Assembly (NCBI GenBank): GCA_037903355.1
Contig: JBAJFE010000038.1
Location: 744,001 to 808,000, forward strand
From: Trichuris trichiura
Lineage: Eukaryota > Nematoda > Enoplea > Trichinellida > Trichuridae
Length of the DNA stretch: 64,000 nucleotides
Direction: 5' to 3'
Part shown: in pieces, positions 38,881 to 49,539 of the stretch
How positions within the stretch are numbered: the stretch's first letter is position 1
Layout: every line of letters begins with the position of its first letter
Notes under the pieces: generated by a model
The model's input: the letters and a program-made list of their open reading frames with translations, nothing else
What the model was told of the DNA's origin: nothing
Databases searched by the model: none
Program-made: the position numbers and the translations under genes

Positions 38881-39613
38881 GTAAATCGTCCTAATTTTCC
38901 ATAACACGGTTCAGTATGAAAAATGAGTTGCCATTACTGACTGAGTTTGGAGACGATCATGATGCAGGTCTACCTACATAGAGTTAATGAAAAAACGTGG
39001 AACTATGCAGAAAAAGCAGGTTAGCCCAGAAACATTTTTATACCGCCTAAATGAATGAAAAGCTTTATTGATGGCGGTGACCATAGAACGCCGCTAATAG
39101 TTATACGGGAACCACAACACCAGCAACGCGAAACCTACATTTTTATCTAGTTCAATGAAAACTTTTACAACCAAGTTTACTCATAACTATTCTAATAAGG
39201 GTCAAAGAGGTTGCGTACCTGCTAATGACAAATAATTGTCAATTACGGCTAATAAAACAGCTGAATTTCATTATCAGCAAGATTTTTTTAACAAGTTTAT
39301 ATCGTTCCATTACTTTTGTCAGGACAGATTTCAGTTAACTGTAAAAGGCGTGTTGAAGCAAAAGTCGACCAGTAGAACGATTAAACTATTGCCATTAAGG
39401 GCAACAGTCATGCGCTTATTGATGAAGTCTGCTGTGAACTGTCCTTACTTTGACTCCCAAAAAATTGTAACTGCATGAGCTACGCAGTGCAAATGACTGA
39501 CTGATAGTATAAAAACTCGTTATCAAACTGAGAGAAATTACTAAAAGTATTACTTCTTTTAAACATGTGTTGATAAATGTTTCTTCGAAAGATGTCGACA
39601 TTTTTCACAGTGC

Positions 39614-39655
39614 TACTATTATTATTATTATTGTTGTTGTTGTTGTTGTTGTTCC
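39614..39655. repeat. Trinucleotide repeat (ATT)n(GTT)n
   Basis: About five ATT units run into about seven GTT/TTG units, 14 bp before the left arm of the foldback element. A (CTA)/(TTA) run lies on its other side at about 40016-40045. The larger (ATT)28(GTT)n tract at 61893 has the same ATT-to-GTT order. Confidence 0.85.
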
Positions 39656-39668
39656 TATTACTAATACT

Positions 39669-39974
39669 GGTAGATCTTCTACGGCGGTCTCTGTAACTAA
39701 ATGAAACAACTGCTCTACCAGCGGATGGATGAGCGATCATTTAAAAAAATTGTACAGAACCAATACACTCAACTTTATTTCAGACTTTTTGAAACGCTCT
39801 AGTTCCGTCGTCAGGGAACTGGAGGAAGAGTTAATACTTGAAATATAGTTATTGTATTGGTTCTGTACAATTTTTCTTAATAATCGTTCATCCATCCGTT
39901 GGTAGAGCAGCTGTTTCGCTTAATTACAGAGACCACCACAGACAAAAAATGGGAAAAGCCGTAGAAGATCTACC
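39669..39974. mobile_element. Palindromic foldback element, copy A
   Basis: The left arm, GGTAGATCTTCTACGG to TTGTACAGAACCAATAC (39669-39766), is mirrored by GTATTGGTTCTGTACAA to GAAGATCTACC (39854-39974). The right arm carries a 20-odd-bp insertion. The centre is about 87 bp. Both arms contain CTACCA(A/G)CGGATGGATGAGC, also present in the palindrome at 53 kb, so the two belong to one family. No coding capacity; the arms are diverged, so this copy is older than the 53-kb one. Confidence 0.88.
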
Positions 39975-40737
39975 ATACCATGAAACATCATCCCGTTACG
40001 AAGTATCCTGTATTCAAGTACTACTACTACTACTGTTATTATATTAGCATCGTTCGAATGAAGTCAGCGACATTGAGACGTATTGCAGGAACGACAGAAC
40101 CAAGAATAATCGTTGCCAAGAAACTACTAGACCACTGTTTCTCTTAAGGAGCGGTGCCACACCCGGGAGTGCCGATAAAGTTAAAAGAAGTGGTCAAGGA
40201 GACATCGCTATGAGCTGTTCGCTACATTCCTCAGCGATACCGAACTGAGCTTATTGCCTATGAAGGACGTATCCCATCATGTGCATCCCATCCGCGGCCT
40301 TGAGAACGGAAGTGTTAATAGTAGGTTGTTGCAGTCAAAGTTGCAATTCTTCCAGTGGTATAACTTGCGTTATTCTACATTCACGTCTGCAGCCAGCTGT
40401 TCTTCTTCCTTATAGTCTTTTTAAAGCGCGAAACGATGTTTTTCTGTTTGCGTGTTTTTTGTTGCCCTTGCGTTCGTAGTCACGGATTTAGAGTTGCTCT
40501 AAGAAATAGGCAAAATATTTGTTTTCGGTCGATTCTGCTTGGTAAGTTCAGACGCGAGTTTACTGCAGCCGAGGCTTACCAACATGTGATTGAACTTTGA
40601 CGTGAACATGCTCCTCACGAAATGCACAGTATCTTTCTGATATCAAAGGTTTAGTAGGGGAGATATGTGCATTGAAGAAATGCGTAGTGAGTTTCGGAGG
40701 TCTTAGCTGAAACACGAATTTTTAAGGGAAACAGTGG

Positions 40738-41190
40738 AGGAGACCCCAGTATCAATGTAGGTGAATTAGCAGTAAGATTAAGGGTACGTTATTCCACAAT
40801 CGATCGCCACCTCGCTCAAGCAGAGAAGTCAGAGTTGCCAACATTGGTTCCACGTGAATTGACAGAGGCACTCGAAAAATAAAAAACTGCCGCCATGCCT
40901 TGACTTGCTGTTACGACAAGCAGAAAGACCTTTTCCCGACCGAACTATTCGCGCAATGAAAAATGGTATATCTAAGATAACAGGCACCTTAGTGCTCTGT
41001 GGCTGGATAAGCACACAACGCCACTGTCCTTGCCTAAACTGAGCGTTTACCACAGGAAAGTGTAACCGTCTGTATGATGGTGTGCCACGGAGAAGTTTTT
41101 AAAACACATCACAGCACACGCTATATGACAAAAACTTCAAAACTGGCTAATAGGAAAACAGCTTCATGATAACGCTTCAGCAGATAAAAC
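40738..41190 (+). pseudogene. Mariner transposase relic 2
   Basis: Plus-strand pieces in shifting frames match mariner: VGELAVRLRVRYSTIDRHLA (helix-turn-helix), then ELPTLVPRELTEALEK (usual WVPHELTE), then a region ending SALWLDKHTTPLSLPKLSVY and HRKV*PSV*WCA, with a final HDNAS. Several stops interrupt it. It is on the opposite strand to relic 1 and is better matched to the HELTE-type mariners, so it is a separate insertion. Confidence 0.8.
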
Positions 41191-42314
41191 CCAAAAAAAG
41201 AAAGAACAGTTCGCTAAAGCTCATCCTTACGATCTAACTCAGCAGAAAGCTCAACTACATATACGACAAGAAGCACATCGATATCTTCACTCGAAAAAGA
41301 CTTCTTTGTAGAACGTTGGAAAGAATGTGTTCCTTCGAATGATTTTCAATTAATAAACTTAACGCCTGGTCGAAATATATGCATTCAAACGTTAGTTCCT
41401 GAAAGAATACAGAAAGTCAGATCTTGCCTCACTACCATAGCGTAAGTTTGCCGGCCACTCTGTCTTGCCCTTACCTAAGCTTAAACCTAAACTTATATTC
41501 TGGCTTAGATTAGGTAAGGGCAAAAAAGGGCGATCGGTATGCTGTCCAGTAGAGGTAGAAAAAGTTTAGGACATGCTTGCCAGAAAGGGAACCAGCATTT
41601 CTAAGACAGCGGGGCGGCTAAGGCACAAGATCCCAAGAGTCTACTGGAACTAAGGGCAACAAACACCTTAGGACAATTAAAGCATAATATCAACACTTGT
41701 ATTTTCCAGCACCGCTGTATTCACGAGAAATGAAATTTCTTATCGTGAAGCTTACACTTTCGTAGTACCTTCACACTGAGTGTGGGTATATCCAGAAAAA
41801 GCAGTAAAACCGAAGACAATATACAAGGATAACGGCAAGCTTTACTCCCAGATCTAAGAATATTTGAGAAATCTGCGGAGCAGAAATTACAGAATCTTAA
41901 TCTCAGCGTAATAAGAGGGGCATGAAAGGCGTTGCGATTACTAAGTTAGTATCTTGCGTTAGGTACTGTTGATCTTCTATACTGTAAGATCCACTTGGAT
42001 GGAAAAGCGTCACAAAAAAGTTTGGTCATGTACATAATCAATCCCATAATGATTATGATTAAATATACAACAGGACAACTAGAATTCTAGCATAAAAGTA
42101 CCCCTTTTCTAGCGAAAATTATTTCATCGTTGCGCGTTAGTATTCTCAAAGCAAAAAGAGATTCATTGGTTCTGTTTTTAGTGACTGCATAACACGCAGG
42201 ATAAGACGGAAAAATGGAGAAACTATATTCGAAAGAACGTGTAACCTTATCGGCAATTAGGAGTGCACGATAGTTTTTTGACGCAATGCTATCTATACAG
42301 TAAAACAGAAAGGT

Positions 42315-43259
42315 TTAATTCTCTAACTCGATTTCTTCATTTAAAAAAGAGATACTTCGGACAGATCCAAAAAAGTCAGTAACTTTTACGTTAGTCGGGT
42401 TCCTGTTGTACAGGTCTCTCCTAACATCAACGGTGGAATGACACTTGTACGCCGGGCAACAACGCAAAAATTCCTCCAGCGTTCTGTTACTTGTCCTTGA
42501 GACCGTATTAAGAAACTCTAGCGCGTAGAAGGTGTACCTGTCAATTATGTAAACGCCCAAACTCGAATCAATGTGGTGAGAGAGTGAGTCTTCTCCAACA
42601 AGGCTGCTGCCAACAGCAATTACATTCGGGCTATAGATTTCTCGGTACATGGAGGCAGCCTGGCACGTGTCAACAACTAGCAGCAATTCATGATATCGGT
42701 TTTTTTGCCACATTTGTTCAATAGCGTCCGCTAGGTCAACGCTTGTCACTTCTTCCGAGTCTTGGAATTTCAGAAAACCGTCACCACCGTGACCTGTCAA
42801 GTAAATCAGTACGTTGCTTCTATGGTCAGATAGCAGACGTTTTGAACGAGGAACTGCTTCCGGCACTCTACCCGTGAGTACGCGAATAAAATTTTCCACA
42901 TTTACCTCATAACCTCGATAATCTACTTCAACATCATCGCCGTAAAGATTAATAGGCTTGTAGGCGTTATTGTAAACTGTACCAGGTCGAGGATTTCTAG
43001 GATTGCATGGCATGTCATCGGCAAGCATCAGAATTATTTGGTTGTCCGGAACACCTAATCGTTTGACGCTATGATACATGGACAGGACATTTGCTACGTG
43101 TCGGTAATTGAACCAGAACCTTGAGGTGCACACGAGCAGAGCCCAATTATTAGTATGCGTCGAGGGATGAAAACCGCTTTGCAGCAAAGTGCCATACGAG
43201 CTAGGTGCAACCAGAACAATACTGAAAAAAGAAAGAAAAACTGGGGCAGCTGAATTCAT
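42315..43259 (-). CDS. PIGK: GPI-anchor transamidase catalytic subunit
   Basis: A single uninterrupted 314-codon frame. PIGK/Gpi8 is a C13-type cysteine peptidase that, in the ER GPI-transamidase complex, cleaves the C-terminal signal of precursor proteins and transfers them to GPI. A hydrophobic leader spans residues 5-23. The catalytic dyad is His157 (YLTGHGGDGFLKFQD) and Cys199 (LLVVDTCQAASMY). Other family landmarks are NNWALLVCTSRFWFNYRH, LADDMPCNPRNPRPG (with Cys85, equivalent to the Cys that links to PIGT) and VTDFFGSVR. The protein stops shortly after VTDFFGSVR, so the C-terminal extension and membrane helix of the vertebrate protein are missing. It has no introns, unlike most neighbours. 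Confidence 0.97.
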   Translation of the reverse strand: MNSAAPVFLSFFSIVLVAPSSYGTLLQSGFHPSTHTNNWALLVCTSRFWFNYRHVANVLSMYHSVKRLGVPDNQIILMLADDMPCNPRNPRPGTVYNNAYKPINLYGDDVEVDYRGYEVNVENFIRVLTGRVPEAVPRSKRLLSDHRSNVLIYLTGHGGDGFLKFQDSEEVTSVDLADAIEQMWQKNRYHELLLVVDTCQAASMYREIYSPNVIAVGSSLVGEDSLSHHIDSSLGVYIIDRYTFYALEFLNTVSRTSNRTLEEFLRCCPAYKCHSTVDVRRDLYNRNPTNVKVTDFFGSVRSISFLNEEIELEN

Positions 43260-44240
43260 CCAAACAGCTACGCTTCACACTGTTTCGATTACGTTAGCCG
43301 CGCAGCCGCCTCATATACCGTACTCATTGAAAGCAAGTGGACGAATAGCATACTATCTTTCTACCTTTTACCCAATGCTAATCCTACCCATTACTTTTAT
43401 TACTAACATAGTAAAACAGAATACTGTCGAATGAACAGAAGGCAGGACCATATAGATAATACTTGAAAACATTTATACCTTACTATACAAACGTATAGGT
43501 CGTTTTCGTTGTGAAAGGAGAGTGGTAGAGTTTCACGGCGTTCGACCTAATTTCTCGTTGTTGTTGCTACAATTTCAATACAACCGTGTAAGTAAAACCG
43601 TCCTACTGGACGACATGGGGGTTTATTGGCAAGAAATGCCTGAATGCGTTCATTTTTCGTTGTCTTTTTTCTATCCACTGGTTGCTTCAGATTACGTGAT
43701 TCCTAGCAGGCTAGGCAGCACAAACACGTAATAAGGCCTTTTAAATCATAACTGAAATATAGGCAATCGTTATACCAGTTAACATTGAGCGCTACTTTTT
43801 ATTTCCGCTTTCAGAAAAATAGTATCTGCAGTTTCTTTTAGGGGGACATGTGGTACCGTGCGATACCGAGTGCAGCTCTTACCTTAATTGCAGGGTACTA
43901 CATACCATTCTACAGCCCGTGGCTAACAAACATGGCTGATACTGGACGGGTATTTGTGATTGATCTTTCTGAGATATTGTCCAAGTTGTTGCAAGAATAA
44001 CATGTTTCAGCCGCATAGAAGAATGCGCCCACATATTTGGGGTATTAATCTATTACAGAGAGATGAATATCTTACGGGCAACATATATGTACTGAAGGTG
44101 CGTGGCATCGTGATACTTCTGCATGCCGTCACGATGTCTCACTCCGTCTTATTTCAGGGACTTGAAAATATTCCAATGGAATAGAGCTATCGTGTGAAGG
44201 CAAGCATTTCCTGTCGCGAATTTCAATGAGAATATTCGAT
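43260..44240. other. Intergenic region, PIGK 5' side to ERAL1 3' side
   Basis: No gene or repeat recognised. Both flanking genes are on the minus strand, so this holds the PIGK promoter and the ERAL1 3' end. AATAAA on the minus strand (44245-44240) overlaps the ERAL1 stop codon; no clearer polyadenylation signal was seen downstream. Confidence 0.55.
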
Positions 44241-45732
44241 TTATTTTGAAGCGGTAATGTCAATGCGCAAATAAACTTCGTGTTGAAAAAGGTTTCTGAG
44301 CTCTTGCGCGGCGCTTGTAACAATACCGCGAAGAATTCGTCCATCTTTACCAACAATTATTTTGACCCAACGACTTTTTTCTCCATGTATCAACATTCGG
44401 ATGCAAAGAGTACCTGCTGCGTCCTGCTCCCATGTTATAATCTACAAAGGAGATAATTATTCATTTGAATTTAAGCTTTTCATGACTTACGCTTAATTTC
44501 AAGCGATAAGGTATTTCCTGAGGTAAGTGATCGAGCAGCTTGGCTCTGACAATATCACAGGCAAGAAAAATTATATCTTCATCAGCAACGACACTGCTAT
44601 GGTAGCTCCAAGAGCCTGATCGTGTCATTTGGAAAAGGTATTCCCTTACTTCACTGATCCCATCTCCATTAAGAGCGGACACCATGAAAACAGCGTCAAA
44701 ATAGGGCCAACCCTTTTCGTAGCGAAAGCATCGATGAAGCTCGCTTTGACTGACCTTATGCGCCGGAAATGCAGCCAACTTCTCCAACACAGCTGGGTCA
44801 GCCTCAAGGTCCATATTGCCTTTCCTGCAAGTTGTAAATTTCGAAAGGACTAACTATAGCCGGAACATGATCCTACATTGGCTGTACGTCAGTTTCCGCA
44901 CAGTTATCCCTCCTTTCGTCAACGTGCGTCTTTGGCGTTTGCTTTATATTCCGTTTTTTCAATCCAACCTTCTCATTCGAAAAAGCAGGATGTGTAATCA
45001 CCGGCTGACCTTGAACAACACCTTTCGTCATTGTATGCACCATCTCCAACAATGTAGACTTCGGCTTTACTAAATCGACTTTGTTCAATATCAGAGCTGA
45101 TGGCAAATGTCGATAACGATACAGCAGATGTTGTACTTTAGGACTGAGTCTACATCCCTTATATTTATTTGTGGAGTCAACAACAACTAGAATTTGTTGA
45201 GCAAGCGTCAACGAAGTCTCCGGATCGGTTACCATTTTTTCGCTGAGGTTATGTCTCTTGCTTAGTTGGCCTAAAGCAGTTAGCATTAAAATAGTGAGCA
45301 GACGACTAGACAAAACTCCCGAGTACCTGTTACTATTCCAGGAGTGTCCATGAGAACCACTTGAGCAGATCCATCCACCAGGACACTGGTCATCATTTTT
45401 TGAGTCGTATTTATTTTGCTGGACACTGCAGATACAGTAGCTCCAATCAACATGTTGGCCATAGCTGATTTCCCGGCGTTAGGTGCACCAATAATAGCTA
45501 CCCTTAGAAATCGACTTGAAGGTATGCCGTCTGGCAAAAGCTGCGATTTCATCTTCTGGCGTTGTTGATCCAGCTCTATGCAACGATCATAGGAGTAGAC
45601 TCCATTAGAACAGCGCAGCTTGAAGCTCAGGCTTTGGCAGAGGTTGGAAGCCAAGAATATTTTAGAACATTGATTCAGAAACGCCATATTCTGAGGGACA
45701 TTCCAATGTAAGGAACAACTGACTCCTACCAT
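44241..45732 (-). CDS. ERAL1: Mitochondrial Era-like GTPase
   Basis: Four exons (45732-45327, 45270-44877, 44824-44491, 44441-44241) give 444 codons plus TAA. ERAL1 binds 12S rRNA in the mitochondrial matrix and helps assemble the small ribosomal subunit. G1 is GAPNAGKS at 82-89, followed by the Thr-rich G2 NTTQK, G3 DTPG at 129-132, and G4 NKVD in ALILNKVDLVKPKS. PYFDAVFMVSALNGDGISEV covers G5, and HLPQEIPYRLKLS leads to the KH domain, with KIIVGKDGRILRGI as its GxxG core. The start at 45732 opens the frame. A second ATG at 45687 follows CCTCAG and gives MAFLNQCSKIFLASNL, a better mitochondrial presequence, so the true start may be there. It is divergent from AK6. Confidence 0.95.
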
Positions 45733-46139
45733 ACAGGGACTCGAATATCAACGGTTTGGCATGTGAATAAAGGCGTTTGAAGCCTTAATGCTACGATTTC
45801 CAATATGCTACAATCATTTACTTACCTAGGGACTGCATATAGCCTATCTTTGATACAATGTCTTTCACCCAAATGTTGTTGTCTTCCTTAGCTGCTTCGA
45901 TTATGACAAGCGATAACACGTAGTAAATATGTGCTTAAAAAAGCTTATAATATTATTTTATTAATTTTATCGCAACATTTTGTACCAACTTGACAACAAT
46001 TTCGATAAGATTTTTGACAGCTCCTTGCTTATCTCCTAAGTGTACGGTAAGCACCTATAAGGGAATTCTTGTAGTGGGTGATTTAGGTTTGGAGAAGTGA
46101 AGCAGCTAGTTTGTAGTCATTGGCTGAGTGAATAATCAA
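45733..46139. promoter_or_regulatory. Divergent promoter region, ERAL1 and AK6
   Basis: Only 407 bp separate the ATG codons of ERAL1 (minus) and AK6 (plus), so the two genes probably share a bidirectional promoter. It is AT-rich, with no TATA motif that I would assign. TTTGTAG about 25 bp before the AK6 ATG could be a trans-splice acceptor. Confidence 0.5.
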
Positions 46140-46706
46140 ATGGTCCGAAGAAGCAAACCAAATTTTCTTATCGCTGGGACTCCTGGTACAGGGAAAACCA
46201 CCGTGTGCAATAGAGTGGTTCAGTTGGCGCCTCTCGAATTGATAAATTTAAGCAACTTGGCACGCGAGCATGGTTTCTTAAAGGAATTCGATGATACGTT
46301 TCAATGTCCAGTAGTTGACGAAGATAAACTTTTTAGTTACGTGGAAAAAAAGCTTTTGCAAGGCAACTGCATCGTCGATTATCACGCCTGTGATATTTTC
46401 ACTCCTCGTACTATCGATGCCGTGTTTGTTCTTCGTTGTGATACTGAAATTCTGTACGATCGCCTTGTTTCCCGTGGCTACGGACCCACAAAACTGCAAA
46501 GCAACATGGAATGCGAGATATTTGATTCTCTCCTAGAAGAAGCGATGAATGCTTTTCCACATGACCATGTCTTCGCACTCAAAAATAACAATGAACAGGA
46601 TGTAGAAGTTAACGCAAAGCTAATTGTTTCTCAATATCGGTCCTGGAAACAACCTGATGATAAACGCTGTTCCAAAAAGGCTGGCCTTTGCTCAAGTTCG
46701 GAGTAA
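46140..46706 (+). CDS. AK6: Adenylate kinase 6 (hCINAP/Fap7 family)
   Basis: A single exon of 188 codons plus TAA. AK6 is a nuclear broad-specificity NMP kinase/ATPase; its yeast homologue Fap7 acts in 18S rRNA maturation. The P-loop GTPGTGKT is at residues 13-20. NLSNLAREHGF is the NMP-binding entry, followed by ..DEDKLFSYVEKKLLQGN and IVDYHACDIF, the family's DYH.CD.F motif; VFVLRCDTEILYDRLVSRGY is the R-rich LID region. MECEIFDSLLEEAMNAF matches the C-terminal helix. ATG at 46140 is preferred because an upstream in-frame GTG is not a eukaryotic start. The Lys/Ser-rich last 20 residues are a short variable tail. No intron. Confidence 0.96.
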   Translation: MVRRSKPNFLIAGTPGTGKTTVCNRVVQLAPLELINLSNLAREHGFLKEFDDTFQCPVVDEDKLFSYVEKKLLQGNCIVDYHACDIFTPRTIDAVFVLRCDTEILYDRLVSRGYGPTKLQSNMECEIFDSLLEEAMNAFPHDHVFALKNNNEQDVEVNAKLIVSQYRSWKQPDDKRCSKKAGLCSSSE

Positions 46707-48379
46707 ACATCCTTTGCTCATGTCTTGGTTCCGAGTTACTACATGAGTAAGACCGTATTTCTGTGAACTTTCTGTTCGTTGCAATTTACTATTTTCAAAG
46801 ATAGGGAGTTCCTCAGCGGGTCCATAGTTCTTCATACCAAGCCTTCGCATTTCTTTTCATCCTTTCTGTAAATAAGCAGAGCGAATACCCTACCGTAGAG
46901 TGGTTGAGCGTTCATCCGGAAAAACAGGGAGCATTAGTTTACTTTGTACTGTGGTGGGAACTAATTTATGTTGTTGTAAGCGATGTCTTGGTTTTACAAA
47001 CGCAAAAGGTACCTTAAACGAAAGATGGCCGTCTAACTTTGAGAGTTAAGTGAAGAGCTTCCTCCCCCACGGTGATAACAATTTACGGATAATTGAAAGG
47101 GTTTTGTTATGTGTACTACTAATAGAAATTGATGGGAAGTTTTGAAATACATGCAGCAGACGTTGACTATTTCTGCTGTTGTGTTGTTTTCCGTTATGAT
47201 TACGACGAAATGGCAAGCAATGTCCACTTTTATTTCAAAATGACTATTTTAAATACCTGTAAGAACTGTACGTTTTCCGTATTGCGGCATCCGAGTCCAT
47301 AAACTTGAAGCTGCTCGAGCATGCAGAGGAGACCAGTACGTTCATATCGGTGCATACAGATATTTATTAGCACTTCATTAGCGAATCCTGGGTCCTAACA
47401 GCGATTTATTGGTTCGGTAGAGTTACCACATAGTGTTAATAGAATGGTCTTGCCTTTAACCTGTTTCTGCTGTCGAATGCTGAACCAGCATATTTCCCGG
47501 TTTTCATTTCCGCAGTTTAAGCATCGCCAACGAACATTCGCTTTTCGAAACATTTTTTCTCTCAGAATGTGGATTGACTGTATCAGTAGCGGAAAAACTT
47601 ACCTGTGCTGACAGTAGTGAGAAATCTCCACCAGCTGGGAAAACGGTGGCACAATAATTGACTTCTTAGTCCAATGCTTTTTCTCTGATTTTTGGAATTA
47701 ACCCTAACTATACGCTCATCGCTCTGCTTATGACTGGAAATAAACGACGAATTTTGTTGCAGATTGCCTCAGCAGAGATGTCCAATGTCATCCTTCATGT
47801 TGCCATCGTATTAATGCTAGTGAGCTCCCTCTAGTAGCTTCGTTGAAACAACTAAGTTTAGCGTTTTGCGATGGCCAAAGTTCCAGTTCGCCATTTCTAG
47901 AATTATAGTTAGTTTTAAGGTTTTTTCTTTCCTTTGTTTTTCGGCCAGGAAAACGTATTTCTCTACACGTTCTTTAATGTTCAACAAAATCGAAGCTTTT
48001 TATCGCTGAAAGTGAACCTTTCACGCAAGCTGTGGCTGGTTTGAATGTTTCAACAAACGTTCTGAACTAAAAGCTAACGTATACATGACGAGCGAGGGTG
48101 TAAGTGTAGATAAAAAATTTGCAGCTGCATAGCATACCTCTGTGAAGAAAAATTATTGGCAAGCAATAATACCCAGCGCAGTAAATTTTAAACGAAATAA
48201 GGCTTTCTGGAAGTGGATGCCAAAACAAGTTACAACGCTTTGGTTCGCGTGTTTCTCGTGCTCAGTGAAAATGCTTTAAGAGATTTGAAGCTCAAGCTTA
48301 ATTCAGCAGCTGATTATCATTCTGAAACTGTAAAGGCTAGAATGGCTTTTCGAAGCCTCACTTTCCTGCTTTAAGAATA

Positions 48380-48610
48380 GTTTGCTTTGTGTTGCTGCCC
48401 TAGTTGTAAAGGAACATTTTCGCACTAAGAACATTGAAAACAAGACTAATTATTTTTAACAGCGCTTCAGCTCACCCATCTAACCTGACTGAACTCAGTA
48501 ATGAAGTTAAAGCGGCTTTTCTGCGAAGGTTACGTGTATGTGCTCCTAGAACAGGGATTGGAAACATCCGGCCCGCAAGGCTGTTCCATCCTGCCTGCTC
48601 AGGCAGACGC
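48380..48610 (+). pseudogene. Tigger/pogo (DDE_1) transposase relic
   Basis: LIIFNSASAHPSNLTELSN followed by EVKAAFLRR corresponds to the family pattern LLLDNAPAHPxxL..xxVKVxFLPP around the second catalytic Asp; here that Asp is Asn. Just upstream, in another frame, AALVVKEHFRTKNI resembles the FVPAVKEHFR part of the same domain, implying a frameshift. A stop then ends similarity. It is a short, dead fragment, consistent with Tigger-type terminal repeats elsewhere in the window. Confidence 0.62.
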
Positions 48611-48829
48611 GAAATTCAGTGAATGTGTTAACTTATTTTTTGTTATGCGATAAACTTATTGTGTGTAAATCTTATTAATAACGTAAATCTAGCGTAACAA
48701 GCGGGTGGTGTCAGGCTGGCTGGAGTTGTCTTGCTACGGTGGAGGTCAAAACCCTGAAAGTTAAAATCCCGGTGCATTGGGATCCTGTATAAGTCGAAAA
48801 TGCTCTGAAAAGTTTAGCCTTATGGCAGT

Positions 48830-48970
48830 TGCACTGGCATCTTCTAGATAAGGAATGTGTCTGAGTAGAGGTGCTATGCTGGTCTCATTATTTAAATCAC
48901 TAGTTTCGAACAAGACCAGTATAGTAACGCTTCTACTCAAATATATTCCTTATCTAGAGGATGGCAGTGC
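48830..48970. repeat. Foldback hairpin, about 55-bp arms
   Basis: Left arm TTGCACTGGCATCTTCTAGA to CTATGCTGGTCT (48830-48885) pairs with AGACCAGTATAG to TCTAGAGGATGGCAGTGCA (48913-48971), with a loop of about 27 nt. Weaker pairing continues outward (CCTGTATAAGTCGAAA against TTTCGACCCATACGG), extending the structure to about 48785-49035. It is most likely a MITE-type foldback; a transcribed hairpin RNA is possible but unsupported. Confidence 0.85.
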
Positions 48971-49539
48971 ATGAGTGCCCCAAGGCTGCTCCTTTACAGT
49001 GCATTTATGAGCTCTTCAGGATTTCGACCCATACGGGACTTCGATTGTCTAGATTTTGAAATATAGAGATTTTGACCCTAATCCGTCTTGCTATCGTCTC
49101 TGTGCCGATAGCCTGACGTTGTTAGTCACCGCGGGCATGCAGTAGGCAGCGTTACGGCTTAGTGTTGTGGACCATTTGCCACCTACACATGCAAATTATT
49201 GCTCTTAGTTAACCTTATTGCTTCTTTCAGCATTATGACTGTGGCTTGCTAGAGTACCCTTGCTTTGTGAGCTCTTGATAGTCGCTGGCAGCGTTCGCAC
49301 TTTCTCTTGCTATTATTCTTGTCGGTTTGTGTTCGCCGCTTTTCGTTTACGTCGTCAGAGTAAAATTGCTTCGTCCTCTACAGTTACAGTTAGGTTCGTG
49401 GCAATTATGCTGCACAATGGTCTCAAGATCTTGCCTTCTAGCTCATAGTTTCCAATAGAGTCCTAAAAGCTTAGGTTTCGTGTCGCTTATCTCAAGCTAG
49501 ACTTCGCACTCACCCAGCGATACAAATTGCCAATTCAAA

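Larger units (their letters stand above)
36802..42314. other. Transposon-rich intergenic region, AMMECR1 to PIGK
   Basis: It contains two decayed mariner transposases (37957-38880 minus; 40738-41190 plus), a palindromic foldback element (39669-39974) between short trinucleotide repeats, and a short hairpin at about 41460-41526. I see no host gene. A patch at about 41800-41850 (plus) reads like an integrase fragment (PKTIYKDNGKLY), too short and isolated to call. Confidence 0.7.

Noticed and set aside
41800..41860. Integrase-like string PKTIYKDNGKLY
   Set aside because: It is only about a dozen residues, surrounded by stops, with no other retroelement domains or LTRs.
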